Shown here piece after piece: positions 10,270 to 21,179 of a DNA stretch of 64,000 nucleotides. The stretch spans positions 124,001-188,000 of the forward strand of contig JBBBDQ010001154.1 in assembly GCA_037127315.1 (NCBI GenBank). Reading direction: 5' to 3'. The stretch is from Ascarosepion bandense (lineage: Eukaryota > Mollusca > Cephalopoda > Sepiida > Sepiidae). The position numbers and the translations under genes are program-made. The notes under the pieces were generated by a model. The model did no database searches. It was not told the origin of the DNA and worked only from the letters and a program-made list of their open reading frames with translations. Position 1 is the stretch's first letter; every line of letters starts with the position of its first letter.

Positions 10270-11936
10270 ACTTACCATTGAAGTCTGGGCTGGTGGAACT
10301 TAAGAATGTAGCTTGTTTGAACGATGCTTCACCAAAGTTAAAGACCGGTGCTGAGAAAGCACAAGGTGTTTTAGCAAATAACAAATAAACTATACCCAGC
10401 AGTAAGACCCCTGATAGAGTGACTGGAGGTTTTGAGAGAGAGTGGAACCACTTCTTAATTGCTGTTGTTCCCGGATCCAACTTGATCTTAAAGAAAACAA
10501 TGCTTCACTAAAGCCAAAGATTGGGGCTAAGAAAGCACAAGTTGTTTTAGCAAATAACAAATAAACTATACCCAGCAGTAAGACCCCTGATAGAGAGACT
10601 GGAGGTTTTGAGAGAGAGTGGAACCACTTCTTAATTGCTGTTGTTCCCGGATCCAACTTGATCTTAAAGAAAACAATGCTTCACTAAAGCCAAAGATTGG
10701 GGCTAAGAAAGCACAAGTTGTTTTAGCAAATAACAAATAAACTATACCCAGCAGTAAGACCCCTGATAGAGAGACTGGAGGTTTTGAGAGAGAGTGGAAC
10801 CACTTCTTAATTGCTGTTGTTCCCGGATCCAACTTGATCTTAAAGAAAACAATGCTTCACTAAAGCCAAAGATTGGGGCTAAGAAAGCACAAGTTGTTTT
10901 ACCAAATAACAAATAAACTATACCCAGCAGTAAGACCCCTGATAGAGAGACTGGAGGTTTTGAGAGAGAGTGGAACCACTTCTTAATTGCTGTTGTTCCC
11001 GGATCCAACTTGATCTTAAAGAAAACAATGCTTCACTAAAGCCAAAGATTGGGGCTAAGAAAGCACAAGTTGTTTTAGCAAATAACAAATAAACTATACC
11101 CAGCAGTAAGACCCCTGATAGAGAGACTGGAGGTTTTGAGAGAGAGTGGAACCACTTCTTAATTGCTGTTGTTCCCGGATCCAACTTGATCTTAAAGAAA
11201 ACAATGCTTCACTAAAGCCAAAGATTGGGGCTAAGAAAGCACAAGTTGTTTTACCAAATAACAAATAAACTACATTCGGCATCACAGCCTCTGATCAGGA
11301 AATCGGCAGTTTTGCTGAACGTGGAACCGGCTCTTAATTGTTGTTGTGTCAAGGTCCACTCTGATCTTAAAGAAAGCAATGCTTTACCAAAGCGAAAGAC
11401 CAGCACTGAAAAAGGACAAGGTGTTTTTACAAAATAGCAAATAAACTACTATCGGGAGATTAGAAGTTTTGGTGAAAGTGAAAGCACCTCTGGATTATTT
11501 TTGTTCCTAGGTCCACCCAGATCTTAAAGAAGGCAATGCCTCAATAAAGCCAAAAGACTGGCATTGAGAAAGCAAGAGGTGTTTTACCAAATGACAAATA
11601 AACTACACCTGGCAGCAAGGCCTCTGATCAGGAAACAGGAGGTTTTGAGAAAGCATGGAATCACCTCTTAATTGCTGTTGTTTCCAAGTCCACCCAGATC
11701 TTAAAGAAGGCAATGCTTTACCAAAGGCAAAGACTGACGCTGAGAAAGCACAAGGTGTTTTACCAAGTAACAAACAAATTACACCTGGCAGCAAGGTCTC
11801 TGATTGGGAGATTGGAGGTTTTGAGCGAACGTGGAACCACCTCTTAATTGATGTTTCCAGATCCATCCTGATCTTAAAAAGGCAATGCTTCACCAAAGGC
11901 AAAGACTGGTGCTGAGAAAGCATAAGATGTTTTACC
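10270..11936 (+). repeat. 176-bp tandem repeat array, about nine units
   Basis: The recurring word TTGTTCCCGGATCC spaces exactly 176 bases at 10459, 10635, 10811, 10987 and 11163. Those five units are almost identical. Diverged units flank them (one partial on the left, four on the right to about 11930). Each unit includes AATTGCTGTTGTT, AGCAAATAACAAATAAACTA and AAAGCACAAG. A single related unit sits at 55566-55660. The apparent minus-strand open frames repeat with the unit and are not evidence of a gene, since 176 is not a multiple of three. Confidence 0.92.
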
Positions 11937-12135
11937 AATATCATTCTCATTTCCCATATACTCCCATGATTGTAATAAAGGATTTGGTTCGAAATTCCTA
12001 GCACCTGAAGAAGGTCGGTGTATACAATGGTTGAAATGTCGTAAACATGGCAGCAAAGATGAGTAACAAAAGTGCGAATAATGAAAATAATATAAATACT
12101 ACTGATCTCAGAAGTATAGACAAAAAAAGACATAT
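11937..12135 (+). mobile_element. SINE-like repeat family C, 3' tail
   Basis: Matches other copies in the window: GATTGTAATAAAGGATTTGG, CCTAGCACCTGAAGAAGG, then TGAAATGTCGTA and GGCAGCAAAGATGAG. It follows the tandem array directly, so the 176-bp unit appears to be part of this repeat. It contains a hammerhead-like core (12005-12036), considered under findings. Confidence 0.65.
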
Positions 12136-12139
12136 TTAA

Positions 12140-12390
12140 CATCTGGAAGAGACTGTTGATGAGGAAGGAGGGCTTTGAAATGTTGATACTCATAGGACAG
12201 ATTGAAGGTAATGGAGATAGAAAAAAAAAGAGCACATAACCTACCCAAAGAGCTTGTGTTTATGGATGGCGAAACAGGGTTAGCGGAGATAGCAAAAAGA
12301 CCTAAATTATTTTGCTAGAAATGACAGGAAATTGTAAAGACCCACGATTGCCAATATCCTGAAGAGACATGGCACATAGAAGAATTTTTT
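12140..12390 (+). pseudogene. RTE-like LINE, C-terminal relic
   Basis: The degraded reading resembles the end of an RTE-type reverse transcriptase: a GLE(N)LILTGQIEG-like stretch and then a terminus close to KAMIANVLKGHGT, both better preserved in the second copy at 25005-25255. Both copies end with the same GGCACATAGAAGAA. Only the last 80 or so codons remain, with several breaks. Confidence 0.5.
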
Positions 12391-12539
12391 CATAGAACTT
12401 TTAACGTTTTCTTCGATAACCGATACTGTACAGAAAGGACTAATTTTTACTAGAACTTTAAGTTACACCCCATTTTCTCTTCAGATATTTTACAAACTTC
12501 CAACAATTTCTGTCAAAATTTCTGGTATGAGGAATTATC

Positions 12540-12715
12540 ATTATTAACACTATTTAAATTTGAACTATTATCTTCATTTTTATTGTTGTTATTATTACAA
12601 TGTTTCGGATGTTGTTCTCCAGCTTTCTTCCGGTGTATTTCAATCTAAGTAACTTACAGGGAATTCCTAATTTATTTCCTTTATTTAATCTGCAGGTGTA
12701 GACTGTTCTCATTCT
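12540..12715 (-). mobile_element. SINE-like repeat family C, tail, inverse orientation
   Basis: On the minus strand it reads GATTAAATAAAGGAAATAAA, GGAATTCCCTGTAAGTTAC, GGAAGAAAGC, CCGAAACATTGT and AATAACAACAA. This is the same order as in the family-C copies at 36.7-37.3 kb. Confidence 0.55.
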
Positions 12716-13920
12716 ACTGCTCATGCCTCTTCTCAATCTTTTCTTTACTTCTATCACTGATTCTTGCCATGCCATGCAGCTCTGTCCTTTTGGCAACTTT
12801 GATCATGTGGCGGTGTCTGTAAACATCTCTTTGTGCTTCTGCTGCATTCAGGAACTTCCTTCCAACAGAATATCTTTCTGTTATCAATGTGTGAATTGGG
12901 ACTCATTCCATGATTTACTTTGTCCCTTGGAATAAAGATTTTAGTCTCTCTGTTCAAGACTGTGCATCTGAGGCCTCCTCCTGGGTGAAAGGAACTACTG
13001 ATGCTTTCAGAAATTCCAATCTCGTTCATCTCCTTGGTTCTCACCTGCATGCTTGGCTGATATTGTCTACAGTAATCACTTCTTTCGGCTGTACTGGACT
13101 GACATATCTGATTACAATAAATGTCTCTTTGTCTCTGCTCCCAATGAATCCAAGTGTGTCCTAAAGTTATTGTTTGCTGACAGAATGAAACAAAGCATAG
13201 CATTTTACAAAATTCGGCTCTAGAGGCTACTGGTGGCTCTGCAAGAGTGTGCTAAACAACAGCAAACCCCCAATCCCTCTTATATTCAATCAATTCAAAG
13301 TCCTCACATTTAAAGTGAACAAGGTTGAATGCTTTGCTCATAAATTTTCTTCCAACTACACACTTGACTTGTTTGGAGTACCCAAATCCATTTTCCTACC
13401 TAAAACAGAGACTCAATAGAGTGATATGTACATAACTCCATCTCTGATCTTGGACATCATTTTAAAATTAGACCCCCCTAAAGGAAGCAGAGGTGATGGA
13501 ATCCCAGCCACTGTCCTGAAGAAATGTGCTTCTTGCTTGTTGGAAGCCCTTATCTGTAGTTCTTGTTTTTAAGATCTCTGGTGAACCTTTTGACCCTTCT
13601 GACTATTGCCTTGTTAGCCTCTTACTGCTTTTTGACAAAGTATTCAAGGCTCTAATCAATGCTGAAGTAATTAAGCATCTAACCTCTCATGACTTACTCT
13701 TTGACAAACAATATGGCTTTTGCTTTGCCAGGTCTACTGCTGATGTGCTAACAGCCATCACTAAATACTCTTGATAATAATGGCAAAGCTTGAGATGTTG
13801 CTGTAGATATTTCAAAAGCATTTGACAGGGGTTGACATGCTGACCATCTGTGCAAGCTCCAAAGCTATGGTATTTCTGGGTGATTGTTTGATTTAATCTA
13901 ATCATTCCTATCAAATTGTG
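12716..13920 (+). pseudogene. Degraded APE-type LINE (endonuclease end and RT start)
   Basis: The reading begins near the endonuclease C-terminus (LLNLFFTSITDSC, then FDHVAVSVNIS where the long copy has SDHTVVSVNIS) and passes through NRISFCYQ. It continues into the RT with GDGIPATVLKKC and a FDKQYGFCFARSTADVL-like stretch. Many frameshifts and small deletions are present. Same family as 1977-3650 and 60794-64000, but clearly older. Confidence 0.7.
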
Positions 13921-13925
13921 AAATG

Positions 13926-14285
13926 AAGCCTTTTTTTGAACAGGCATGTTTCTAGATATGACAGCAGTATTCAATGCACGGGTGGCGGATGATAGATTTA
14001 TATATGTGCAGGATTGTTTCAGAAGGGAAAACTTCCTGGCCCTACACAGAGAACCGACCTTCTTAGCAGCAGATTTAGCTATAGATTCTATATAGTCATT
14101 CCACTTGAGGTCTGTTGTGAGAGTTAACCCGAGGAGGCACAGTGTTTTGCTTTCAGGGAGACTAGCCTGATACATGATAATAGGGAGTAGGAGTGATTGT
14201 CCGTGATGGTTAATAGATAGCAGCTTCTGAACGTTATCAAGACAGACACGTGAGGACTGGTCAGCTCCAGCCCAGATGGTGGGAA
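13926..14285 (-). pseudogene. Inverted segment of the same LINE family
   Basis: The minus-strand reading PESKTLCLLGLTLTTDLKW, then VGSLCRARKF, is the RT region just after the YADD motif in the long copy. It abuts the plus-strand LINE copy at about 13920. So the 5' piece is in sense and the 3' piece inverted, which is the wrong order for simple twin priming. Confidence 0.65.
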
Positions 14286-16130
14286 AACATTTTTTCTTTT
14301 TAATAAAAATAAATGCTGAAAATTTTGCAGATATTTGATAATTTTATTTCTATATAAGAGAGAAGAGTATTACTGGCACTCTTCGAATTGACCATAATAG
14401 ATAAAAAAAGATTCAACAAATTGATTGTGAAAATAATAAGCCAAAAATGCCACTTATATTATGAATGCGTTTATAGAGTTTATTTTATTGAACATGATAC
14501 TTACAATAGTAAACTGTCACACATAACTGAACATTAGGTTCAGAAATAACCAACAAAAAACACAAAAAAGGGTCGGCTTTCTACAGAAAAAATCATGAAA
14601 ATAATTTACTCTGTAAAAAATTGGGATGTTATGTGTGTATATGCATATATATATATATATATGCTTATGTCCGTCCATCTATCCTCATTTTTATATTTAT
14701 GGTAGATAAATAGGTGTACATTGGTATGCAAGAAGATCCCCTTCTAATAATGCACCATTTTTTTGGTTTTTACGGGAAATAATAATGAAATATAGTAAAA
14801 GTGACTTACAAACTTATTTTTCAGTAACAATTTGTAGGGGTTTTTCTCTACTGAACATGATTTTAAATTTTCTATTTATTTAATGCTTTAAAAAGTACTT
14901 ACCAATTCTCTTCATTTCCTATATTGTAGTTACTTTGCATTTTTCGTCTATATATTCTCCACTGAATAATATAAAAACGTTTTGTGTCTATTTTATACTG
15001 TTTCTTTCCAGCTGTCTAATCAGTTTTTTGATGTTGAGACGAAATTCATCAAAGAAAGGTGTCGTAGTTTTTTAATCCTAGTACTTTTGACCTTTTTTAA
15101 GATCATCTTCAGGGGTAAATTACAATGACAAACATGCTATTTGTGATAAAATCTGCATTCCGTTATAGTGATTTTTTTTTTTAAATGTGCGAAAGTGCTC
15201 TGTTATAGTTATTTTAAAAAGTACTTGGCTTAAAAAAACTACAGCACCTTCCTGGATGAATATTATCTCAACATCTCTGGAAAAGATCAGCATGAAAAAA
15301 TAGACACATTATATCTATATTATTCAATGAAACATGTTTAAAAGAAGATATACTGCCTAAAATATTCATACATTTAGTATTTTTGTTCGATTTACTGTTT
15401 CACACACAGGGATTTTTCAAAATGGAAGGCTGTTTAGTGTTTATTAATAACAGTCCAGTTTTATAAACTGTTTATTTATTTTATTCATAGCAATGTTAAT
15501 GAATAAAAAAAACAAAAATATATGTATTAAAAAGCTCTTGAAAAGAATTTGAAATAGAGCACTCTTAAATAAATGTAAGAAAAAAAGAATATGTGTGTCT
15601 GTGTATCTGTGCATGACTGTGATTTCGGCTGGGAAAATGAAGCGAAAGATATTCCTGAAAGTGAAAAGATCTGTCAAGTAATAAAAGTATCAATCACTTT
15701 CTGCTTTGATTGCATTTTATTGAATAATTGCTTCTATTAAAACTTTGCTGTACAATTGAGTTGATGACAAGAAAAAAAAAATTATCAACCATAAGTCAAC
15801 TTGAACTAAGGTCTTGATTGTGTCATCACAGTATAAATAGATATTTCATAGAGAAGAAATATTTTTGAAATCATTTTCAGTTTATGAAGGGGTGCTGAAT
15901 AGTTCTCAGCCTGGCCCATTTGTCATAATCTCTATTTTAATGTTTAGTCATTGAAATATGGATTTTTTGGGAAGTGAGTTGACTGAAAAATTTTCATTGC
16001 CCCTTCTTCATGAGATTAAAATGAATTTTATATTAGTCTTTTTAGGAATTTGTCATTCTCATTTTACAATTTCTCCCATATACCTTTACTGTTAATCTGA
16101 CATGGCTAATGTAACATTTCGACTTACATA
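14286..16130. other. AT-rich sequence, no gene recognised
   Basis: AT-rich, with (TA)n at about 14648-14661. On the minus strand 15060-15115 carries a CCTGAAGATGATC word of the type seen in Penelope-like repeats, but I could not extend it into an element. No exon-like sequence. Confidence 0.4.
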
Positions 16131-16290
16131 TATATAGATATATATATGTTCTAACATCACTTAAAACTCTTCATCTCACATTCAGCACCATCACTTAAGA
16201 CACAAGAAATGTTGAAACAAAATAGCTACTTTGTAGTGATGTTATATGTATGTTATAAATTATGTATAAATATAAGTGGATGTGTCCAGC

Positions 16291-16332
16291 CACACTGATG
16301 AGCTGTGATACAGCGAAACAGGCTTTTCTGTG
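16291..16332 (+). ncRNA. Hammerhead-ribozyme-like motif
   Basis: CTGATGA (16295-16301) is followed by a perfect 5-bp stem GCTGT/ACAGC with a GAT loop, then GAAA (16315-16318). This is the hammerhead core with stem II. CACA just before and TGTG at 16329-16332 could give a 4-bp stem I with C at the cleavage position. Stem III is weak, as in hammerheads of Penelope-like elements. It lies in a repeat fragment (16131-16345) that also contains GAAACAAAATAGCTAC. Activity is not shown. Confidence 0.5.
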
Positions 16333-16337
16333 CATGA

Positions 16338-16374
<37 letters not shown>

Positions 16375-16412
16375 GAAGATTAACGAAATTGGTTATAAAC
16401 AACCAACAATTT

Positions 16413-16691
16413 GAAATGATTTGTTTGAACATTGTTTTTGCTTGTATTTAAGTAGATATTCTGTTTTTAATCAAACAGTATTATATATTTATTTCTACCA
16501 GCCTGATTATTGACTATGTGGATAGAGGTTGCAGGTTCGAATCCTGCCAAATGACACACATTTTCATAACAAAAAATTTATCGTAAATCATAAGGCTGGT
16601 AGAAATAAATATATAATACTGTTTGATTAAAAACAGAATATCTATTTAAATACAAGTATCGATCAAAAATAATGTTCAAACAAATCATTTC
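16413..16691. repeat. Palindromic element (about 95-bp arms) enclosing a tRNA-like T-arm
   Basis: Left arm 16413-16504 and right arm 16593-16691 are near-perfect inverse complements (TATTTATTTCTACCAGCC against GGCTGGTAGAAATAAATA). The 88-base centre contains GCAGG-TTCGAAT-CCTGC, a perfect tRNA T-arm/B-box. (TA)n tracts bound both sides. It could be a foldback transposon or an inverted duplication around a SINE head. Confidence 0.8.
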
Positions 16692-17204
16692 ATATATATA
16701 TATATATATATATATCTTTTGGTTTTTCTACTTTCTAGTCTCATGAAGCTTTGGTCAAATTCTGCAAATTAGAAAAAATGATTTCTATAGTATTTGGGGT
16801 TCGGTTCCATTATTTGTACTAGAGAATATCTAATTAATTAATTTAATCTTTTTAAATTACTTTCATTTAGTTTACACCTTAATTCCTGTGAACTTTTGAA
16901 TAGTAACGATTTTTCTCTCTCATATAATTGTATATTTGGGCAGCAATTGCTCTTTTATGCAAGTTTCGTTAAAAATGACTGACAAGGTTAAGTTTTTATA
17001 AAGTTTTTCATGTGTTCTTATAATTTTTTTCTTTACAAGACAATAATGGAATCAAAAATTGTCCAAATGTTTTATATATCCAGGCACTTTTGACTATACT
17101 TTTAGCTATTATCAAAGATGAATTTTATTTTACCTTTAACCAAATATATGGATTGTTTTATACATGTATCTAGAGTTATAGAAATGTTTTATGTTTCAAA
17201 TACG
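16692..17204. other. AT-rich sequence, no feature
   Basis: A (TA)n tract at 16692-16715, then AT-rich DNA. Nothing gene-like. Confidence 0.45.
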
Positions 17205-17400
17205 GTCAACATATTGTGGCCATGTTCATAGTTAATATTATTGAGTGTTGGATTTTTTGTTTTATTAATAATGCTTCCATTATTTGTCTATATTTCTGAG
17301 ATGAGGTAGTATTTACATTATTCGGACTATTGTCCTCATCTTTGTTGCCATTTGTACGACATTTCGCATATATGCTAGGCCTCAAAAATCTTCTAAGTCG
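17205..17400 (-). mobile_element. SINE-like repeat family C, tail, inverse orientation
   Basis: On the minus strand it reads GCGAAATGTCGTACAAATGG, CAACAAAGATGAGGACAATA and CTCATCTCAGAAATATAGAC. This matches the tails at 12.0, 19.3 and 36.7 kb. The sequence continues about 90 bases past the SINE-tail core. Confidence 0.65.
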
Positions 17401-17594
17401 ACCAAACATAGTGATGAACACAATATGGGAACCAGTAATACAGAGTGCCAGAAAATATCATTAGTGTTAAAAATTGCATAATGAGCTTTGATAAAAAATA
17501 GAGAAAACCATTAACATCAAAAAATTGCAATATGAACTCTGGTAAAAAAAAGGGTTACTGGACATTAGGTTTATAAGTCTCCAAAAAATTCAGT

Positions 17595-17823
17595 TAAGGA
17601 CACATGGCTCAGTGGATATAGATGTTGGTTAGTTTCTAACTTGACTCTTCTAGTTATGAGTTCAATACCAGGCTACAGCAGTGGTGAACAAGTAACTTGC
17701 AGGGTTAGAGGGAGGTAATTCATGACTTCCAATTGAGGCTTTATGCAAGGAATGGAGTTCATATACTCCTGTGATTGTAATAAAGGGTTTGGTTCAAAAT
17801 TCCTAGCACCTGAAGAAGGCTGG
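17595..17823 (+). mobile_element. tRNA-derived SINE family C, truncated copy
   Basis: Head with A-box TGGCTCAGTGG and B-box GAGTTCAATACC, then GGTGAACAAGTAACTTGC and GGGAGGTAATTCATGAC. It next has TTGTAATAAAGGGTTTGG and CCTAGCACCTGAAGAAGGC, and then breaks off at the hammerhead-like core. Confidence 0.7.
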
Positions 17824-18193
17824 AGCTTTTTTTTACATGTGGATAAGGCTATTTATCAATGAGTATGTTGTGGATAGAATTTGGTAAGTCTTCATGTGTA
17901 TGGCCAGAGAGATATAACATGAGTTTTCACGTTAAGCATGTTGTAGTGTATCCAATGTAATTATTGAAAGGAAGGGTGAAAGAGTTGCTCTTTGAGAAAC
18001 AATATATTTAAAAATAACAGCAACAGAAACAAAAACAAAAGCATTGAGAAACTGAATAAGAGCAGATGAGGTGTGCGTTGATACATTGCAGAAATGTTAA
18101 AATTGAAAAAGTAGCATTCCTATATCTTCAGCATTTCATCTTGGTGCATAATTAGAACCAATTAGAACCATCTATATCTCACCCTCCTGCTAC

Positions 18194-18775
18194 ATATATG
18201 CCCGGCATTTCTTGGGTGTAATGAAAGCTTTAAAACTAATCCATGGTCCTGAAGTGCAGACTCTTTAGATGTTGGCATAAAAGACTAAAAAGCAATAGTT
18301 GTTTCCAGTCAAACTAACCTAAGTAAGTTCATGAAAACTTATTGTACCCATTGGGAGTAAAATTGGAGAAAATGAGCCATATTGATGGCTGAATATTGTT
18401 TTTTGATCAGATTCGATAGAATATTGGGAGTATCAATTACCGATATCGAAGAAAATGAGTCGTCTGAGAAGATCTACCAATGTTTTAGACTAAAAACTAT
18501 AATTTTATCAAGTTAGAGCAAATTCTGCAGCAAAAACCACGATAAAAAGGCTGAAATTCTGATCTTGATCAGACCTGATCAGATATCGCGGTATTGATAT
18601 CGGTGGGGGGGGGGGATTGGTAAAAATAAGTAGACCATGACCTGACCAGAAGCCTAAAGAATATTTGTGTGAAGTTTGGTGAGAATCGGACAAAAATTGT
18701 GGATTTATATAAAGGAAATAGAGAGAGACAGACAGACACACACACAAACATCTTGTCTTTTATATATATATATAT
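18194..18775 (-). mobile_element. Helitron-type element, 3' half, inserted in another repeat
   Basis: The minus-strand sequence shares the second half of the 496-bp element: AGGCAAGATGTTTGTGTG, CACCAAACTTCACACAAATA, CCATGGATTAGTTTTAAAG and a CCC/CCGGG hairpin. The final 12 bases with CTAG are missing. The flanks (18184-18193 and 18778-18915) join to give the sequence found uninterrupted at 25755-25915, so that locus looks like an empty site. Confidence 0.6.
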
Positions 18776-19031
18776 TTTCCATCAATAAGAATATTACACT
18801 GATGAGGCCTTTTTAAAAGATGAGACATGGTACACAGACTTTTTTTACTCACTTTGTCATTCAACTACCTAACCCTGTTCTGATATATAAAATTTATATA
18901 TGTTTTCACTGAAATCTTCTGATGAGTGAACTGAATAATTACGAAAATGGTCCATCAACAAAACGCCAGAGTTGAGGTGCTGAATACAGCATTAATCAAA
19001 AATGTCATATTTGCATTAATTCTCTCTCTCT

Positions 19032-19035
<4 letters not shown>

Positions 19036-19077
<42 letters not shown>

Positions 19078-19370
19078 ATATAGACGTTGGTTAGTTCCAG
19101 TGACTTGACCCAAACGAGTCGTGAGTTCAATACCAGGATACAGCAGTGGTGAACAAGTAACTTAATCAGGTTAAAGGGAGATAACTCATGACTACCAAAA
19201 GAGGCTACGCACAAGAAATGAGAATGATATAACCCAGTGATCATAATAAAGGGTTGGGTTCAAAATTCCTAGAACCAGAAGAAGGCCGGAATGTACAATG
19301 GTCGAAACATCGTACAAATGGCAACCAAGATGAGAACAATAGTCCTAATAATGTAAATAGTGTAAATAAA
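19036..19370 (+). mobile_element. tRNA-derived SINE family C, long copy
   Basis: Preceded by (TA)n. It has GGATATAGACGTTGG, B-box GAGTTCAATACC, GGTGAACAAGTAACTTA and CATAATAAAGGGTTGGG. The tail then reads GAAGAAGGCCGG, GGTCGAAACATCG and AACCAAGATGAGAAC. GGCC and GGTC can pair, giving a hammerhead-like stem II with a TGTACA-containing loop. Confidence 0.7.
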
Positions 19371-20200
19371 TCAAACTTATTTTATCTACATACATCTAGA
19401 TTAAAGATATTTGGCCACAATTTTATATACATATGGTTTCACATCCTTGCAGGTATTATTGGAGAGTTTAGATAAATTTATCTTAATTTCCTTTTCATTT
19501 TTTAAGAAAATATTAAACGCCAGAAAAATTAGGTTATAGGTAACAAGGATACCTGAATATTTTGTGATAATGTCATTATTTTTTTTAATTTATGGAAACT
19601 AAAAATTTGAACCAAATGTTTTAAGTTTTCTTTTGTAAACAAATAAGAAATTATTAAATGAATAGATTAAGTAAACTGAATAATTTGTACCAAATTTTAA
19701 AGAAAGTCTATAAAATTGAATCTAATTAAAAGTAATTATTGAAAGATATATTTTTTAAATATTTGTGTTTAACTGCAATGTGTATTTGTGTAAGTGATAT
19801 GAAAGCATGGAAATGTGCTGACCTGCAACTATACAGCAGTGGCCCATTGTATTTAACTGTATACAATCATGTAGTGTAAGGAGGCTAGAGATATGAATAG
19901 CAGAACTCTGTATGCAATAGCCATACTTTCAGTTAATGTCGATACAGTAGTAATCTAAAAATAATATTCTTGTCATAATAGATGTGTAGACTAAAATATG
20001 TCCGTAGATTTCAGGTATACATTTCAGGTGTTTGTAGAATTTCATCAGCACTCAAGAACTGAATGTAGTACAAGATTTTGCCACTACCATTTGGGAGCAG
20101 CACATGAACATCTAGTTTCTACTGTCTCTTTTAAAGTTCTAAAGTAAAAGAAACTGGGTGCTAGCACAATTTTTTGTTTTTACTTTGCTAAAAAGTATCT
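19371..20200. other. AT-rich sequence, no feature
   Basis: No exon, repeat family or RNA gene recognised. A (CT)n/(TA)n tract at 20201-20250 marks the edge of the next repeat. Confidence 0.45.
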
Positions 20201-20255
<55 letters not shown>

Positions 20256-20258
<3 letters not shown>

Positions 20259-21095
20259 TTTTCTAAACATATACTGTTAAATATAAGAGACAATGAATGT
20301 CTATTATGTTTAATCATGAGCCATTCTAAACGTCGTATTTTGGCTTTAATTTCAGTTGAAAATGAAGACAAAATTCTCCAACATTTGGATAATTTTTTAT
20401 TAATTTGTTTCTAAGCTTTTGGCTCACATGAGCCATCTTCAGAGAGGTTATTAAGACGGTAACACAATAACATCCACCATCAGTGATGATTTTATTTTGT
20501 GCTGACATAAAACTCTGCTAGGCAACGGCAATAGTTACCAAAAATAACAAACGCAGTTTGTAAATTTGCAATGTGTTTCTATGACGTCACACCGCATGAT
20601 AGCGTGAAATGACAACAGAACCATGTATTCAAATGAAATGTAATGTGTTATGACCAGATTTAAAAGTGATTTTATTAAGTGTGAGTTGTTTGGATTTAAT
20701 GTACATGGCCTCTAATATATGAAAGTTATTTTTACTGTGTATGAGTAAGGATTATTGTATTGTTGACTAAAATCTGTCTGATATTACCTACATGTTTATG
20801 TTTTTCTGAGAAATGTTGTTTAATTGTACTCTGATCAGAAAGGTGAGCATAGTTTTAGTAAAATATTTTATATTTAAAATATTTGTGTTACCGTCTTAAT
20901 AACCTCTCTGAAGATGGCTCATGTGAGCCGAAAGCTTAGAAACAAATTAATAAAAAATTATCCAAATGTTGAAGAATTTTTGTCTTTATTTTCAACTGAA
21001 ATTAAAGCCAAAATACGTTTAGAATGGCTCATGATTAAACATAATAGACATTCATTGTCTCTTATATTTAACAGTATATATTTAGAAAATTATTT
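20256..21095. repeat. Inverted repeat, about 210-bp arms, Penelope-like end
   Basis: Arms 20256-20467 and 20884-21095 are nearly identical inverse complements around a 416-bp spacer. The right arm reads TTACCGTCTTAATAACCTCT, then CTGAAGATGGCTCATGTGAG. It runs on into an open plus-strand frame (20914-21150) starting MAHVSRKLRNKLIKNYPN, which may be the decayed start of a retroelement protein. Such terminal repeats holding a hammerhead-like core are typical of Penelope-like elements; the assignment is inference. Confidence 0.65.
20908..20933 (+). ncRNA. Hammerhead-like core in inverted-repeat arm
   Basis: CTGAAGA, one extra T, a perfect 5-bp stem GGCTC/GAGCC with ATGT loop, then GAAA. The inverse copy (20417-20442, minus strand) has AAAA instead of GAAA, which would inactivate it. 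The extra T makes the fit imperfect. Confidence 0.4.
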
Positions 21096-21179
21096 ACTGC
21101 CTCGATACACTAAATGTATATATTCATATATGAGTGGAATTTATGGATAGAAATCCAACAAGATGAATAGAATAAGTAA

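Noticed and set aside
10390..11285. Repeated 88-codon minus-strand frames starting MDPGTTAIKKWFHS
   Set aside because: They recur with the 176-bp tandem unit, whose length is not a multiple of three. No start, splice or conservation evidence supports a protein.
10270..11936. CRISPR-like array
   Set aside because: Units are directly adjacent 176-bp repeats with no unique spacers, in a eukaryotic context without cas genes.
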